From: Lentisalinibacter orientalis
GTDB lineage: Bacteria > Pseudomonadota > Gammaproteobacteria > Steroidobacterales > Woeseiaceae
Direction: 5' to 3'
DNA length: 64,000 bases
NCBI RefSeq assembly: GCF_040706535.1
Contig: NZ_JAPDRJ010000002.1
Span: 248,001-312,000, forward strand
The notes under the pieces were generated by a model, which was given only the letters and a program-made list of their open reading frames with translations, searched no databases and had not been told where the DNA came from. The position numbers were made by a program, and so were the translations under genes. Shown in pieces: positions 41,680 to 50,278 of the stretch. Each line of letters opens with the position of its first letter. The stretch's first letter is position 1.

Positions 41680-42635
41680 GAACCGATGGCGCGCCGGACG
41701 GTGTCGCCGAGGAAGCCACGGCAGGCTGCCCCGATCAGCGACGACACGTCGATGGCATTCGTGTCGTGCGCGATCGTATTGCACGAGACCACCCGGCCGG
41801 CGCCTGCCGCACGCAGGTCCGCCACCGCGCCGTCGGCGAAGACCGGGTGGATGGCGATGCAGACCGGCTGCGGCCCGCCGTGGCCGTTCACCCGCGCGAC
41901 CGCCTCCGCCATGGTGCGGCCGCTGGAGATGATGTCGTCCAGGATCACGGGCTGACGGCCGTCGTGAGCGAGGAGCTCGGGCTCGCTCACCGAGACGTCC
42001 CGGTCGCCGCGCCGCACCTTCTCCAGGACGATGAAGGGCGCGCCTGCCACCGCGGCCACCGCCTCCACCCACTGGCGGCTCTCGCTGTCCGGACCGATGA
42101 GCACGGGTTCCGCCACATTCTCCCGCACCCAGGCGCCGATGGCCGGCGCGGCGTGCACGCAGACCGCCGGTATGGTGTAGAGCTCCGCGAGGGCGGCGTA
42201 ACGGTGCAGGTGGGGGTCCACGGTGACCAGGCCGTCGAAATGCGCGGAGAGCAGAGCGGCGTAGTAGCGCGACGTGACGCCCTCGCCTTCGCGGAAGCGG
42301 CTGTCCTGGCGCATGTACGGCAGGTACGGCGCCACCAGCAGGACGCGGGCGGCGCCCAGATCGCGCAGCGTCGCGGCCGTGAGCAGGGTCCGCAGGGTCG
42401 CCTCGTCCGGCGGCTGCAGGCCGGCGCACAGGATGACGTCGGCGCCGGCGCAGGGGGTGGCCACCCGCAGGTAGGCCTCGCCGTCCGGGAAGCGCCGGGT
42501 GTCGAGTTCTCCCCTCGTGGCACCGGTGGCCGCGACGATCGCGGCGACCATTGCCTCGACCGCCGTCTCGACGGTTTCGTCAGCCTCGTCGGCGTGGGGG
42601 CGGCTCCCGCCAAGATTGAATACGAGGGTGTTCAT
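41676..42635 (-). CDS. Ribose-phosphate diphosphokinase-like protein (Prs paralog)
   Basis: 319 residues. 'RFPDGEAYLRV' replaces the usual F.DGE site, 'YLPYMRQDSRF' and 'VDPHLHR' follow the Prs pattern, and the PRPP loop 'VILDDIISSGRTM' is intact. PRPP synthetase joins ribose-5-phosphate and ATP. This copy lies in an operon with an AMP-phosphorylase-like gene rather than in the housekeeping position, so it may serve ribose-phosphate salvage. Overlaps both neighbours by 4 bp. It may lack some regulatory residues; I could not compare. Confidence 0.86.
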   Translation of the reverse strand: MNTLVFNLGGSRPHADEADETVETAVEAMVAAIVAATGATRGELDTRRFPDGEAYLRVATPCAGADVILCAGLQPPDEATLRTLLTAATLRDLGAARVLLVAPYLPYMRQDSRFREGEGVTSRYYAALLSAHFDGLVTVDPHLHRYAALAELYTIPAVCVHAAPAIGAWVRENVAEPVLIGPDSESRQWVEAVAAVAGAPFIVLEKVRRGDRDVSVSEPELLAHDGRQPVILDDIISSGRTMAEAVARVNGHGGPQPVCIAIHPVFADGAVADLRAAGAGRVVSCNTIAHDTNAIDVSSLIGAACRGFLGDTVRRAIGS

Positions 42636-44152
42636 GGGTCAGCCGACAGCGTAATCACATCCGGATGCGCACGAAAGTACTCCAGCGCATATTCCAGTTC
42701 CCCCGGGCTCTCCGCATGCACCGTCATGAGCACGTCGCCGCGGCGCACCCGGTCGCCGATCCGCGCACACAGCCCGAGGCCTGCCGCCTTGTCCGCCGGC
42801 GCGCCGGCCAGCTTCGCCAGCCGGGCCGCCTTGCGGTTGTCGATGGCGTCGACGACACCCTCATGCTCGCTGAAGACATCGTAATGATAAGCCGCCCGCG
42901 GCGGCTCGCGCAGCCCGCCCTGCCTCTCGCAGATGCGCTGGAAGCGCGTCCAGGCGCGGCCGGAGTCCAGCAGCTCCGTTGCCCGCGCCACCGCGTCCTC
43001 CGCGCGGGCCCGGCCGGACAGCCGCAGGATGCCGGCCGCGAGTTGCAGCGCCCGCTGACGGAGATCGGCGGGCGCGTCGGGCTCGCCGCGCAGCACCGAG
43101 AGCACGTCGCGCGCCTCCAGGGCGGGGCCGATGCCGCGTCCGATCGGCTGGCTGCCGTCGCCCACGTCGATGTGCAGGGCGAGGCCGAGGGTCCCGGCGA
43201 CGGCGTGGAAGTGGCCGGAGAGCCGCTCGGCGGCGGCGAGGCTGCGCACCTTCGCCGTCGGTCCCACCGGCATGTCGATCACCACGTGGGTGGAACCCGC
43301 GGCCACCTTCTTGGAGAGGACGGAGGCCACCAGCTGGCCCTCGCTGTCGAGGTCGAGGGCCCGCTCCACCCGGATCAGGATGTCGTCCGCCGGGCTGAGG
43401 CTGGCGGAACCGCCCCACGCAAGGCAGGCGCCCTCGCTTTCCACGACCCGGCGCATCTCGTCCAGTCCGAGGTCGACCCGGGTCAGCGTCTCCATCGTGT
43501 CCGCCGTGCCCGCGGGCGAGGTGATGGCCCGGGACGACGTCTTCGGCATCGTGAGTCCCGCCTCGGCCGCGATCGCCACCACGATGGGCGTGGTGCGGTT
43601 GCCGGGCAGGCCGCCGACGCTGTGCTTGTCCATGATCGGTGATCCGGGCCAGGTCAGGCGCTCGCCGGCCCTGACCATGGCCCGGGTGAGGTGCACGATC
43701 TCCTCGCGGGTCAGCCGTTCGCCGGAGCAGGCGGCGACGAAGGCGGCGAGCTGCACGTCCATGTAGCGGCCGGCGACCACGTCGTCGATGATGCGCTCGA
43801 ACTGCCCGGCGTCCAGCTCGGCGCCGTAGACCTTGGCCCGCACGTGCGCGAGAGACTCCACCGGCCGCGGGTGGTGCAGGACCAGCGTCTCACCGTCGGC
43901 CAGGCCGAGACGCCGCCACGCCGCTTCCGACAGTCCGGCCTGGCCGGCCCTCAGCAGCCCGGACTCCACGATCATGAGCGTGGCGATGATGGACGCCGTG
44001 CCGGTGTCCACGCGCACCTGGGACATGGCCTGGAAGCCCTCGGAGCGGGCCACTTCGGAGTCCCGGCGCAGGAACAGCACCGGCTCGTGCCGGGTATCGA
44101 CGCCCAGGCGCACGGCCTGCAGCCGGACACCATGCTCCCCGCCGCCGCTCAC
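42632..44152 (-). CDS. AMP phosphorylase-like (thymidine phosphorylase family) protein
   Basis: 506 residues from GTG 44152, overlapping the nuclease stop. Residues about 1-85 form an N-terminal extension absent from E. coli DeoA (440 residues) but present in archaeal AMP phosphorylase (about 500). The core follows TP: 'DKHSVGGLPGNRTTPIVV', 'TSSRAITSPAGTADTMETL', and the C-terminal lid 'IGDRVRRGDVLMTVHAES'. AMP phosphorylase turns NMPs and phosphate into a base and ribose-1,5-bisphosphate. The length and extension favour that activity over thymidine phosphorolysis; the call is by family reading only. Confidence 0.83.
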   Translation of the reverse strand: MSGGGEHGVRLQAVRLGVDTRHEPVLFLRRDSEVARSEGFQAMSQVRVDTGTASIIATLMIVESGLLRAGQAGLSEAAWRRLGLADGETLVLHHPRPVESLAHVRAKVYGAELDAGQFERIIDDVVAGRYMDVQLAAFVAACSGERLTREEIVHLTRAMVRAGERLTWPGSPIMDKHSVGGLPGNRTTPIVVAIAAEAGLTMPKTSSRAITSPAGTADTMETLTRVDLGLDEMRRVVESEGACLAWGGSASLSPADDILIRVERALDLDSEGQLVASVLSKKVAAGSTHVVIDMPVGPTAKVRSLAAAERLSGHFHAVAGTLGLALHIDVGDGSQPIGRGIGPALEARDVLSVLRGEPDAPADLRQRALQLAAGILRLSGRARAEDAVARATELLDSGRAWTRFQRICERQGGLREPPRAAYHYDVFSEHEGVVDAIDNRKAARLAKLAGAPADKAAGLGLCARIGDRVRRGDVLMTVHAESPGELEYALEYFRAHPDVITLSADP

Positions 44153-45549
44153 CCGCGGCCACCGAGCTCGATCTTCTGCCCGCGCTGGACGCACGTGACC
44201 GCCGCGCCGAAATGCGTCTCCAGCTCGCCGGCGAGGGCGTCCATGGCATCCGGCTCACCGTGTACCAGGGCGACCGGCGGCCGGCCCCGGAAAGCGCCGT
44301 ACCAGTCGGCCAGCCCCCTTTGGTCGGCATGGGCCGAGAGTCCGCCGACGGTGTGGACGGTCGCGGCCACCCGTACGCTCTGCCCCAGCAGCTTCACGCG
44401 CCGGGCACCGTCGACGAGCAGGCGGCCGGTGGTGCCCGCGGCCTGGAAGCCGACGATGATCACGTGGCACTCCTCGCGCCACAGGTTGTGCAGCAGGTGG
44501 TGGCGGATGCGCCCACCGGTGCACATGCCGCTGCCGGCGATGATGATCGCCCCGGAGCGCATCGAGTTCAGTGCCCGGGAGTCGTCCGCCGTGCGGGAGA
44601 ACGCCAGGTTGGGCAGTGCGGACTCGTGGTCCCGGCCGCTCCAGAAGCGGCCGGCTTCCCGATCGTAGAGCTCGGGGTAACGGCCGTAGATGGCGGTGGC
44701 GCGGATCGCGAGCGGGCTGTCCAGGAAGATGCGCCAGCGCTCGAGCTTCGCCTCCTCGAAATGGCGCGCGAGCCAGTAGAGTATGAGCTGGCTGCGCCCC
44801 ACGGCGAAGGCGGGGATCAGAATGTTGCCCTCCCGCTCGCTGGCGCTGGCCACGATGTCGATGATCTCGTCCCGGGTGTCGTCCCAGGTGCGGTGGCGGC
44901 GATCGCCGTAGGTCGATTCGAGGATCACCAGGTCGGCCTCGTCCAGCCGCTCCGGGTCGCGCAGGATCGGCGCGTCCCGGTGCCCGAGGTCGCCGCTGAA
45001 GACCACCCGACTGCGTTCGCCGCCCTCCTCGAGCTCCAGCGAGACGACGGCGGAGCCGAGGATGTGTCCGGCGTCGTGCAGGGTCAGCCGGACGCCGGGA
45101 CAGATATCGGCCGGCTGCCCGTAGGCGACGTCGCGGAACTGTTTCATCACCGCCTCGGCATCGTCCTGCGTGTACAGCGGCTCCCGGGGCGGCAGGCCGG
45201 CGCGCGCCCGGCGCCGGTTCTCCCACTCCGTGTCCTTCTCGCTGATGAAGGCGCTGTCGCGGAGCATGATGCGGCACAGGTCCCGGGTGGCGCGGTGGGT
45301 GTAGACGGGCCCGTCGAAGCCCTGCCGGGCGAGCAGCGGCAGGCGTCCCGAATGATCGATGTGGGCATGACTCAGGACGACCGCGTCGATCTCGGCGGGC
45401 ACGAAGGGGAACGGCTCCCGGTTGCGATCCTCGTCGGCGCGCCGCCCCTGGATCAGCCCGCAGTCCAGCAATATCCGCCGTCCGCCCACGTGCACGAGAT
45501 GGCAGGAACCGGTGACCTCACGCGCCGCGCCGCAGAACTCGATGTGCAT
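44149..45549 (-). CDS. Beta-CASP MBL-fold nuclease (CPSF73/YSH1-like)
   Basis: 466 residues. The MBL core is 'SHAHIDHSGRLP' near 60, 'LHDAGHILGSA' and 'FSGDLG'; the beta-CASP insert has 'ESTYGDRRH', 'IPAFAVGRSQ', 'SGMCTGGRI' and the final 'GLSAHADQ'. This set marks RNA-acting nucleases of the CPSF/RNase J class rather than small-molecule hydrolases. In bacteria such proteins process or degrade RNA 5'-ends or act as endonucleases. First in the operon with AMP phosphorylase, Prs and MFS, overlapping the next gene by 4 bp. Divergent from the patatin gene by 253 bp that holds no other clear gene. Confidence 0.9.
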   Translation of the reverse strand: MHIEFCGAAREVTGSCHLVHVGGRRILLDCGLIQGRRADEDRNREPFPFVPAEIDAVVLSHAHIDHSGRLPLLARQGFDGPVYTHRATRDLCRIMLRDSAFISEKDTEWENRRRARAGLPPREPLYTQDDAEAVMKQFRDVAYGQPADICPGVRLTLHDAGHILGSAVVSLELEEGGERSRVVFSGDLGHRDAPILRDPERLDEADLVILESTYGDRRHRTWDDTRDEIIDIVASASEREGNILIPAFAVGRSQLILYWLARHFEEAKLERWRIFLDSPLAIRATAIYGRYPELYDREAGRFWSGRDHESALPNLAFSRTADDSRALNSMRSGAIIIAGSGMCTGGRIRHHLLHNLWREECHVIIVGFQAAGTTGRLLVDGARRVKLLGQSVRVAATVHTVGGLSAHADQRGLADWYGAFRGRPPVALVHGEPDAMDALAGELETHFGAAVTCVQRGQKIELGGRG

Positions 45550-45802
45550 GCCGAATCCTTGCGTTCCCGTTCTCTTCGCCTATTACAGGTCATCCCGGCG
45601 GCGGGCCGCATCGGGGATTGCCGCAGCGGCTCCGGCGACGCTCCCCGGCTATAGCCGCTTTCCACGATTTACCCGCCTGGATGACAGTATTTCAATGACT
45701 TACGGTAGCAGGCGATGCCGAAATCGTGACCCGTGCGGCGACATGCGCCCCACGGCCGGGGTATGATGGTTGTTCAACGAGACTGACTGAAGGTAGGGGA
45801 AC

Positions 45803-47308
45803 ATGGCAGCCAGCCGCAGACTGCTCGAGCGGGCGATGGACGAGGCCAACAGCTACGCCGACTGGCGCGAGGCCGCGATCAGCCACGACAAACTGACGGG
45901 CATGGATCAGTGGCGGGCGGTGGAGAAGACCAGCCTGTACGACTACCACTCCATCCGTCAGCGGCTCGACACGCTGCGCGAGTTGCGCGCCAGCAAGGAC
46001 GACCACGGCCTGCTGTTCACCCTGAACGAGGGCATCCACGGCAACATGGCCGGGATGGGCAAGACGGCGCTGTACAAGCGCGCGAAGTTCGGCACCAAGC
46101 AGCTCATCGAGGAATACGTCGACGAGATCGTGGATGCGCTCCACTATCTGTCCAAGCTGCGCTCCAACAAGATCAGCTTCGAGGAACGGCTGGATTTCTT
46201 CCGTCGGGCGGATCACTGCTTCGGCCGCTCGGCGCTCATGCTCTCGGGCGGCGCCGTACTCGGCCACTTCCACGTGGGCGTGGTCAAGGCCATGCTGGAG
46301 GAGGATGTGCTGCCCTCCGTGGTCTCCGGCTCCAGCGCCGGTTCGCTGATCGCCGGCGTGCTCGGCACCCACTCCACCGCCGAGCTGCACGAGATGTTCG
46401 ACCCGCGCAACCTGCTGATGGAGGCGCGCCAGGAGGTGAGCTGGCTCGGTCGCCTGATGTCGCCCACCACGCCGAACATGGACGTGCACGACGTCGAGGA
46501 CACCGTCGACCGGCTGATCCCCGATCTCACCTTCCAGGAAGCCTACGAGCTCACCGGGCGCAAGATCAACATCTCCGTGGCGCCGGCCGAGGTGCATCAG
46601 ACCTCCCGCCTGCTGAACGCGATCACCTCGCCGAACGTCTACATCCGCAAGGCCGTGATGGCCTCCTGTGCCGTGCCCGGAATCTATCCGCCCGTGATCC
46701 TCGAGGCGAAGAACAAGAACGGCCGCCGCCAGCCCTATCTGCCCCAGCGGCGCTGGGTGGACGGCTCCGTGAGCGAGGACCTGCCGGCGAAGCGCCTGGC
46801 CCGCCTGTACGGCGTGAACCACTACGTGGCGAGCCAGACCAATCCGGTGGTGCTGTGGTTCATCCAGGACCCGAAGGAGGAGCAGAGCCTGCTGTCCACG
46901 GGCCTGCATCTCGGTTTCCGGACCTACCAGGAGTGGCTGCGCTCCACCCACTGGATCACCCAGCGCCTGACCAAACCGGTGCCGCGCCTGCAGATCCTGG
47001 CCAACATGTTCTACTCGGTGGCCACCCAGACCTACACCGGCGACATCAACATCATGCCCCGCTATCGCACCTTCAATCCGACCAAGCTGCTGACGCCGCC
47101 CACGGAGAAGGAGCTGATGTTCTACATCAAGGAGGGCGAGCGGGCCACGTTCCCGAAGATCGAGCGTCTGCGCACGGCGTCCAAGATCAGCCGGGCGCTG
47201 GACCAGATCCTCAACCGCTACGAGCGCCGCGCGCTGCGCGAAGCGCACCGGATCAGCGCCAGAAACGCGTCCGTGCCCTTCGGCGAGCGGAGGATCAGCG
47301 CGGCCTGA
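45803..47308 (+). CDS. Patatin-like phospholipase with DUF3336 domain
   Basis: 501 residues. An N-terminal DUF3336 region (about 1-140, 'SYADWREAAISHD', 'LRELRASKDDHGLLF') leads into the patatin domain with an oxyanion loop 'SGGAVLGHFHVGVV', the Ser nucleophile in 'GSSAG' and the Asp in 'DGSVSEDLP', giving a Ser-Asp dyad. Homologues are serine lipases acting on phospholipids or stored neutral lipids. An acyl-lipid role beside an alkane-degrading gene set is plausible but not shown. The AGGGGA site before ATG 45803 supports the start. Confidence 0.9.
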   Translation: MAASRRLLERAMDEANSYADWREAAISHDKLTGMDQWRAVEKTSLYDYHSIRQRLDTLRELRASKDDHGLLFTLNEGIHGNMAGMGKTALYKRAKFGTKQLIEEYVDEIVDALHYLSKLRSNKISFEERLDFFRRADHCFGRSALMLSGGAVLGHFHVGVVKAMLEEDVLPSVVSGSSAGSLIAGVLGTHSTAELHEMFDPRNLLMEARQEVSWLGRLMSPTTPNMDVHDVEDTVDRLIPDLTFQEAYELTGRKINISVAPAEVHQTSRLLNAITSPNVYIRKAVMASCAVPGIYPPVILEAKNKNGRRQPYLPQRRWVDGSVSEDLPAKRLARLYGVNHYVASQTNPVVLWFIQDPKEEQSLLSTGLHLGFRTYQEWLRSTHWITQRLTKPVPRLQILANMFYSVATQTYTGDINIMPRYRTFNPTKLLTPPTEKELMFYIKEGERATFPKIERLRTASKISRALDQILNRYERRALREAHRISARNASVPFGERRISAA

Positions 47309-47332
47309 CCGCCGCTCTCCCGGCCGGCCGCC

Positions 47333-48253
47333 TCAACCGACGAACAGCCACGCGCAATAGCCGACGTAGCCGGCCAGGAGCATTGCGCCTTCGGCACGGG
47401 TCAGGCGCGAGCCCGTGTACATGAAGCCGAGCGCGACGACGGACACCACCAGCATGATGCCGAGATCAACGGCACCCACGCCGCCCCGCTCGATCGGCGT
47501 CACCAGTGCCGCGATGCCCGGGATGGCCAGGGCGTTGAAAATGTTGGAGCCGATGATGTTGCCGGTGGCCATCGCCGCCTGACCGCGGACGGCCCCCACC
47601 ACGGAGGTGGCCAGCTCGGGCATGCTGGTGCCGGCAGCCATCACCGTCAGCCCGACCACGGCCGGCGCAACGCCGAGCGTCAGCGCCAGCGCCGCACCGC
47701 CTTTCACGAACAGCGAGCCGCCGGCGAGCAGCAGTGCGAGTCCGGCGGCGAACAGCACGACGGCCACGGCCGTGGAGCGCACGGCCCCCTGGATATCGTC
47801 CGCGAGTCCCGCCGCCACGTGGCGCGAGCGCAGCGAGGCCACGGTGTAAATCACGATGGCGGCGGTGAGCAGCAGCCCGTCCAGTCGTGACAGCCGGCCA
47901 TTCGCCAGCAGCACCACCAGAGCCACGGCGGCCGCGATCATCACCGGGCCCGCGCCCCGGATCAGCCCGCGGTCGACGCCGGCCGGCCGCAGGACGGCCA
48001 CGGCGCCGAGGATCAGCGCCAGGTTGCAGATGTTCGAGCCCACGACGTTGCCCACGGCGATGCCGCCGTAGCCGGCCAGCGCCGCGTCGACGGAGACCAC
48101 GAGTTCCGGCGCGCTGGTGCCGAAGGCCACCACCGTGAGGCCGATGACCAGGGACGAGAGACCGAAGCGCTCGCCGAGAGAGACGGCGCCCTTGATCAGC
48201 ATCTCGGCGCCGGCGACCAGGAGGAGCAGGCCTCCTCCGAGCTGCAGCAACAT
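47333..48253 (-). CDS. Calcium/sodium antiporter (YrbG-like)
   Basis: 306 residues from ATG 48253; an upstream frame to 48478 is shadow over the fghA promoter. About ten membrane helices in two inverted repeats, each with the ion-binding motif: 'AFGTSAPELVVSVDA' and 'AAGTSMPELATSVVGA'. This is the CaCA superfamily plan. It exchanges Na+ (or K+) for Ca2+. Convergent with the patatin gene (24-bp gap). The ribosome site is distant (AAGGAG about 15 bases away), so the start is slightly uncertain. Confidence 0.9.
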   Translation of the reverse strand: MLLQLGGGLLLLVAGAEMLIKGAVSLGERFGLSSLVIGLTVVAFGTSAPELVVSVDAALAGYGGIAVGNVVGSNICNLALILGAVAVLRPAGVDRGLIRGAGPVMIAAAVALVVLLANGRLSRLDGLLLTAAIVIYTVASLRSRHVAAGLADDIQGAVRSTAVAVVLFAAGLALLLAGGSLFVKGGAALALTLGVAPAVVGLTVMAAGTSMPELATSVVGAVRGQAAMATGNIIGSNIFNALAIPGIAALVTPIERGGVGAVDLGIMLVVSVVALGFMYTGSRLTRAEGAMLLAGYVGYCAWLFVG

Positions 48254-48406
48254 CGTGATAGCGTGAAGCTCCTTCGCAAGAATGCCGCACCACCATAACC
48301 GATCCGTCGCGGATCCGCCGTCGGGCTTTCGCCCTCCGGACGCGCGGGCTAAGCTCTGGCCTCCCGGGGAGTGACCCGGCAGAACCAGGCAGGCCAGGAG
48401 AAGCCG

Positions 48407-49261
48407 ATGAGCACAAAAGCGCCCGAACTGATCGACCGCAGCAGACTGTTCGGCGGCTACACCAACACCTACCGGCATGCCTCCGAGGCGTGCGGCTGCC
48501 CCATGCGGTTCACGCTCTACCTGCCGCCGCAGGCGGAATCCGAACCCGTGCCCGTGCTCTACTGGCTCTCCGGCCTGACCTGCACGGAGGAGAACTTCAC
48601 CATCAAGTCAGGCGCGCAGCGCTACGCCGCGGAACTCGGACTCGCGCTGGTGGCGCCCGATACCAGCCCCCGCGGGCTCGGGCTGCCGGGCGAGGACACC
48701 GACTGGGACCTGGGCACAGGCGCCGGTTTCTACGTGAACGCCACCGAGGCGCCGTGGGCCGGCCACTACAACATGTACGACTATGTCGCCTGCGAGCTGC
48801 CGGCACTGGTCGAATCAGCCTTCCCCGTGATCCCGGATCGCCGCTCCGTCAGCGGCCATTCCATGGGCGGCCACGGCGCCCTGATCGTGGCGCTGAAGAA
48901 CCCCGGCATGTTCCGCTCGGTGTCGGCCTTCGCGCCCATCTGCGCGCCGATGGACTGCCCCTGGGGCCGGAAGGCCTTCGGTCACTACCTGGGCGAGGAC
49001 CGGAGCACCTGGGAGCCCTGGGATGCTACCCGGCTGATCCGGCGGGGCGGCAACGACATCCCCCTGCTGGTGGATCAGGGCGACGCCGACGACTTCCTCG
49101 ACGAGCAGCTGAAGCCCGGCCTGCTGCAGGAGGCCTGTGAGGCGGCCGGGCATCCGCTGACGCTGCGCCTGCAGCCCGGCTACGACCACGGCTACTTCTT
49201 CGTCTCCACCTTCATCGGCGAGCATCTGGAATATCACGCCGACGCACTGAAGCGCAGCTGA
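48407..49261 (+). CDS. fghA: S-formylglutathione hydrolase
   Basis: 284 residues from ATG 48407 (AGGAG site). The alpha/beta hydrolase core is visible: 'VLYWLSGLTCTEENFTIKSG', nucleophile 'GHSMGGHGAL', Asp in 'DQGDADDFL' and His in 'YDHGYFFVSTFIGEH', matching the esterase D/FghA family. It hydrolyses S-formylglutathione to formate and glutathione in formaldehyde detoxification. The alcohol dehydrogenase (adhC) partner is not in the window. Formaldehyde would be produced by the demethylase-like pathway at the left edge only if it acts that way. Confidence 0.92.
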   Translation: MSTKAPELIDRSRLFGGYTNTYRHASEACGCPMRFTLYLPPQAESEPVPVLYWLSGLTCTEENFTIKSGAQRYAAELGLALVAPDTSPRGLGLPGEDTDWDLGTGAGFYVNATEAPWAGHYNMYDYVACELPALVESAFPVIPDRRSVSGHSMGGHGALIVALKNPGMFRSVSAFAPICAPMDCPWGRKAFGHYLGEDRSTWEPWDATRLIRRGGNDIPLLVDQGDADDFLDEQLKPGLLQEACEAAGHPLTLRLQPGYDHGYFFVSTFIGEHLEYHADALKRS

Positions 49262-49274
49262 ACACGGCACCTCC

Positions 49275-49299
49275 GTCGGGATCCCTCGTCGATCCCGAC
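49275..49299. terminator. Hairpin between convergent fghA and an unrecognised gene
   Basis: Perfect 9-bp arms GTCGGGATC/GATCCCGAC with a 7-base loop, starting 14 bp after the fghA stop and 16 bp before the end of the opposite gene. There is no T-run, so the terminator call is from position and stability. Confidence 0.5.
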
Positions 49300-49315
49300 C
49301 GTGGCGCCCGACTCC

Positions 49316-49960
49316 CTAGCTCTGCAGATACATCGGCCGCTCCCTGCCAATCTGCAAGTCCCGTCCGGCGACGAGTTGCTGCTTCAGCCTGTCGGCCAGG
49401 AACTTCGTACTCTCCATCGTCAGCCGCAGCATGTCGGACACCAGCGCGTCCTCGTTCAGCTGCCACTCGCAGTACGCCCAGAAATACCTTCGGTAGGCAT
49501 TCTCGTATCTGGCCAGCAGGTGACTGCCGGCGGGATCATTGCAAAAGGTGCTGAGTCTGACTGCCGTAACGCTGCTCGTGGCCGCGAGTTGATACCGGAA
49601 GTGCTCCGTGAGCACGCAATTGCGGAAGTCCCTGGGACCGTAGAAAAGCTGGAAAAGACGTTCTCTCGCCGGGCCCCGGACACGTTTTTCGCGCAGCGTC
49701 TCGAACAGCGCGCGCCGATGAACGAGATCCATCTCGGCACGGCGCAGGACTCCGATGGCAGGCCCCCACCGGCCCGCCGCTGCAACGGGCTCAAGCAGTC
49801 TCGCGTGGCTTGCTTCCCACGCGGAGAACTTGCGGCAGTCGTAGGCGACTGCCTCCGCGACATGGCCCCACCGCCCGTCCCGCGACGCTATCGCAGCAAA
49901 CAGTCCCTTTTCCGACTCCTCCATGAGCCGGCGATGGAGACGGGTACGGTAGACGAGCAT
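49316..49960 (-). CDS. Hypothetical protein, all-helical
   Basis: 214 residues from ATG 49960, with AGGAG nine bases before; a longer frame from 50032 is possible but lacks such a site. Predicted almost all helix, rich in Arg/Leu/Phe/Tyr, with 'ARYENAYRRYFWAYCEWQ' near the C-terminus. No catalytic motif, membrane segment or metal site is obvious. Its codon choice appears somewhat less biased to G/C third positions than the neighbours. I do not recognise a family. It stands alone between fghA and the CDF gene. Confidence 0.65.
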   Translation of the reverse strand: MLVYRTRLHRRLMEESEKGLFAAIASRDGRWGHVAEAVAYDCRKFSAWEASHARLLEPVAAAGRWGPAIGVLRRAEMDLVHRRALFETLREKRVRGPARERLFQLFYGPRDFRNCVLTEHFRYQLAATSSVTAVRLSTFCNDPAGSHLLARYENAYRRYFWAYCEWQLNEDALVSDMLRLTMESTKFLADRLKQQLVAGRDLQIGRERPMYLQS

Positions 49961-49982
49961 CCTGCAAATCTCCTGGAGACTC

Positions 49983-50005
49983 TTATGGGCCTCCTTGACC
50001 CATAA
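49983..50005. other. Inverted repeat with a Shine-Dalgarno-like loop upstream of the helical protein gene
   Basis: Perfect 7-bp arms TTATGGG/CCCATAA around a 9-base loop that reads TCAAGGAGG on the - strand, a full ribosome-site consensus. It lies 23 bp before the chosen start. The remaining 273 bp up to the CDF gene shows nothing else I can support. Confidence 0.5.
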
Positions 50006-50278
50006 AGATACTCTCCAGCTGCCGTCAGGCAAGCGAAACGCCCGTTAACGGCATCGCCGGTCGCCGCCGGTGACCGCTCATGGCTCACGCTGCGCTTCCG
50101 ATATTTGTCACAAGGCACTGATCTTCGAAGGGAGGGAACCATCGCAGGGCCGGTATCGCCGGGATGAGTCCGTTGCGACTGCACGACCGCTCACGGCGGC
50201 CACGGATCGGCAGCAAGCCGGAATCCGCGCAAATAAGCCGGCTCGCGACGAGCCATGTGCCGTGTCAGGTGTGCCGTG

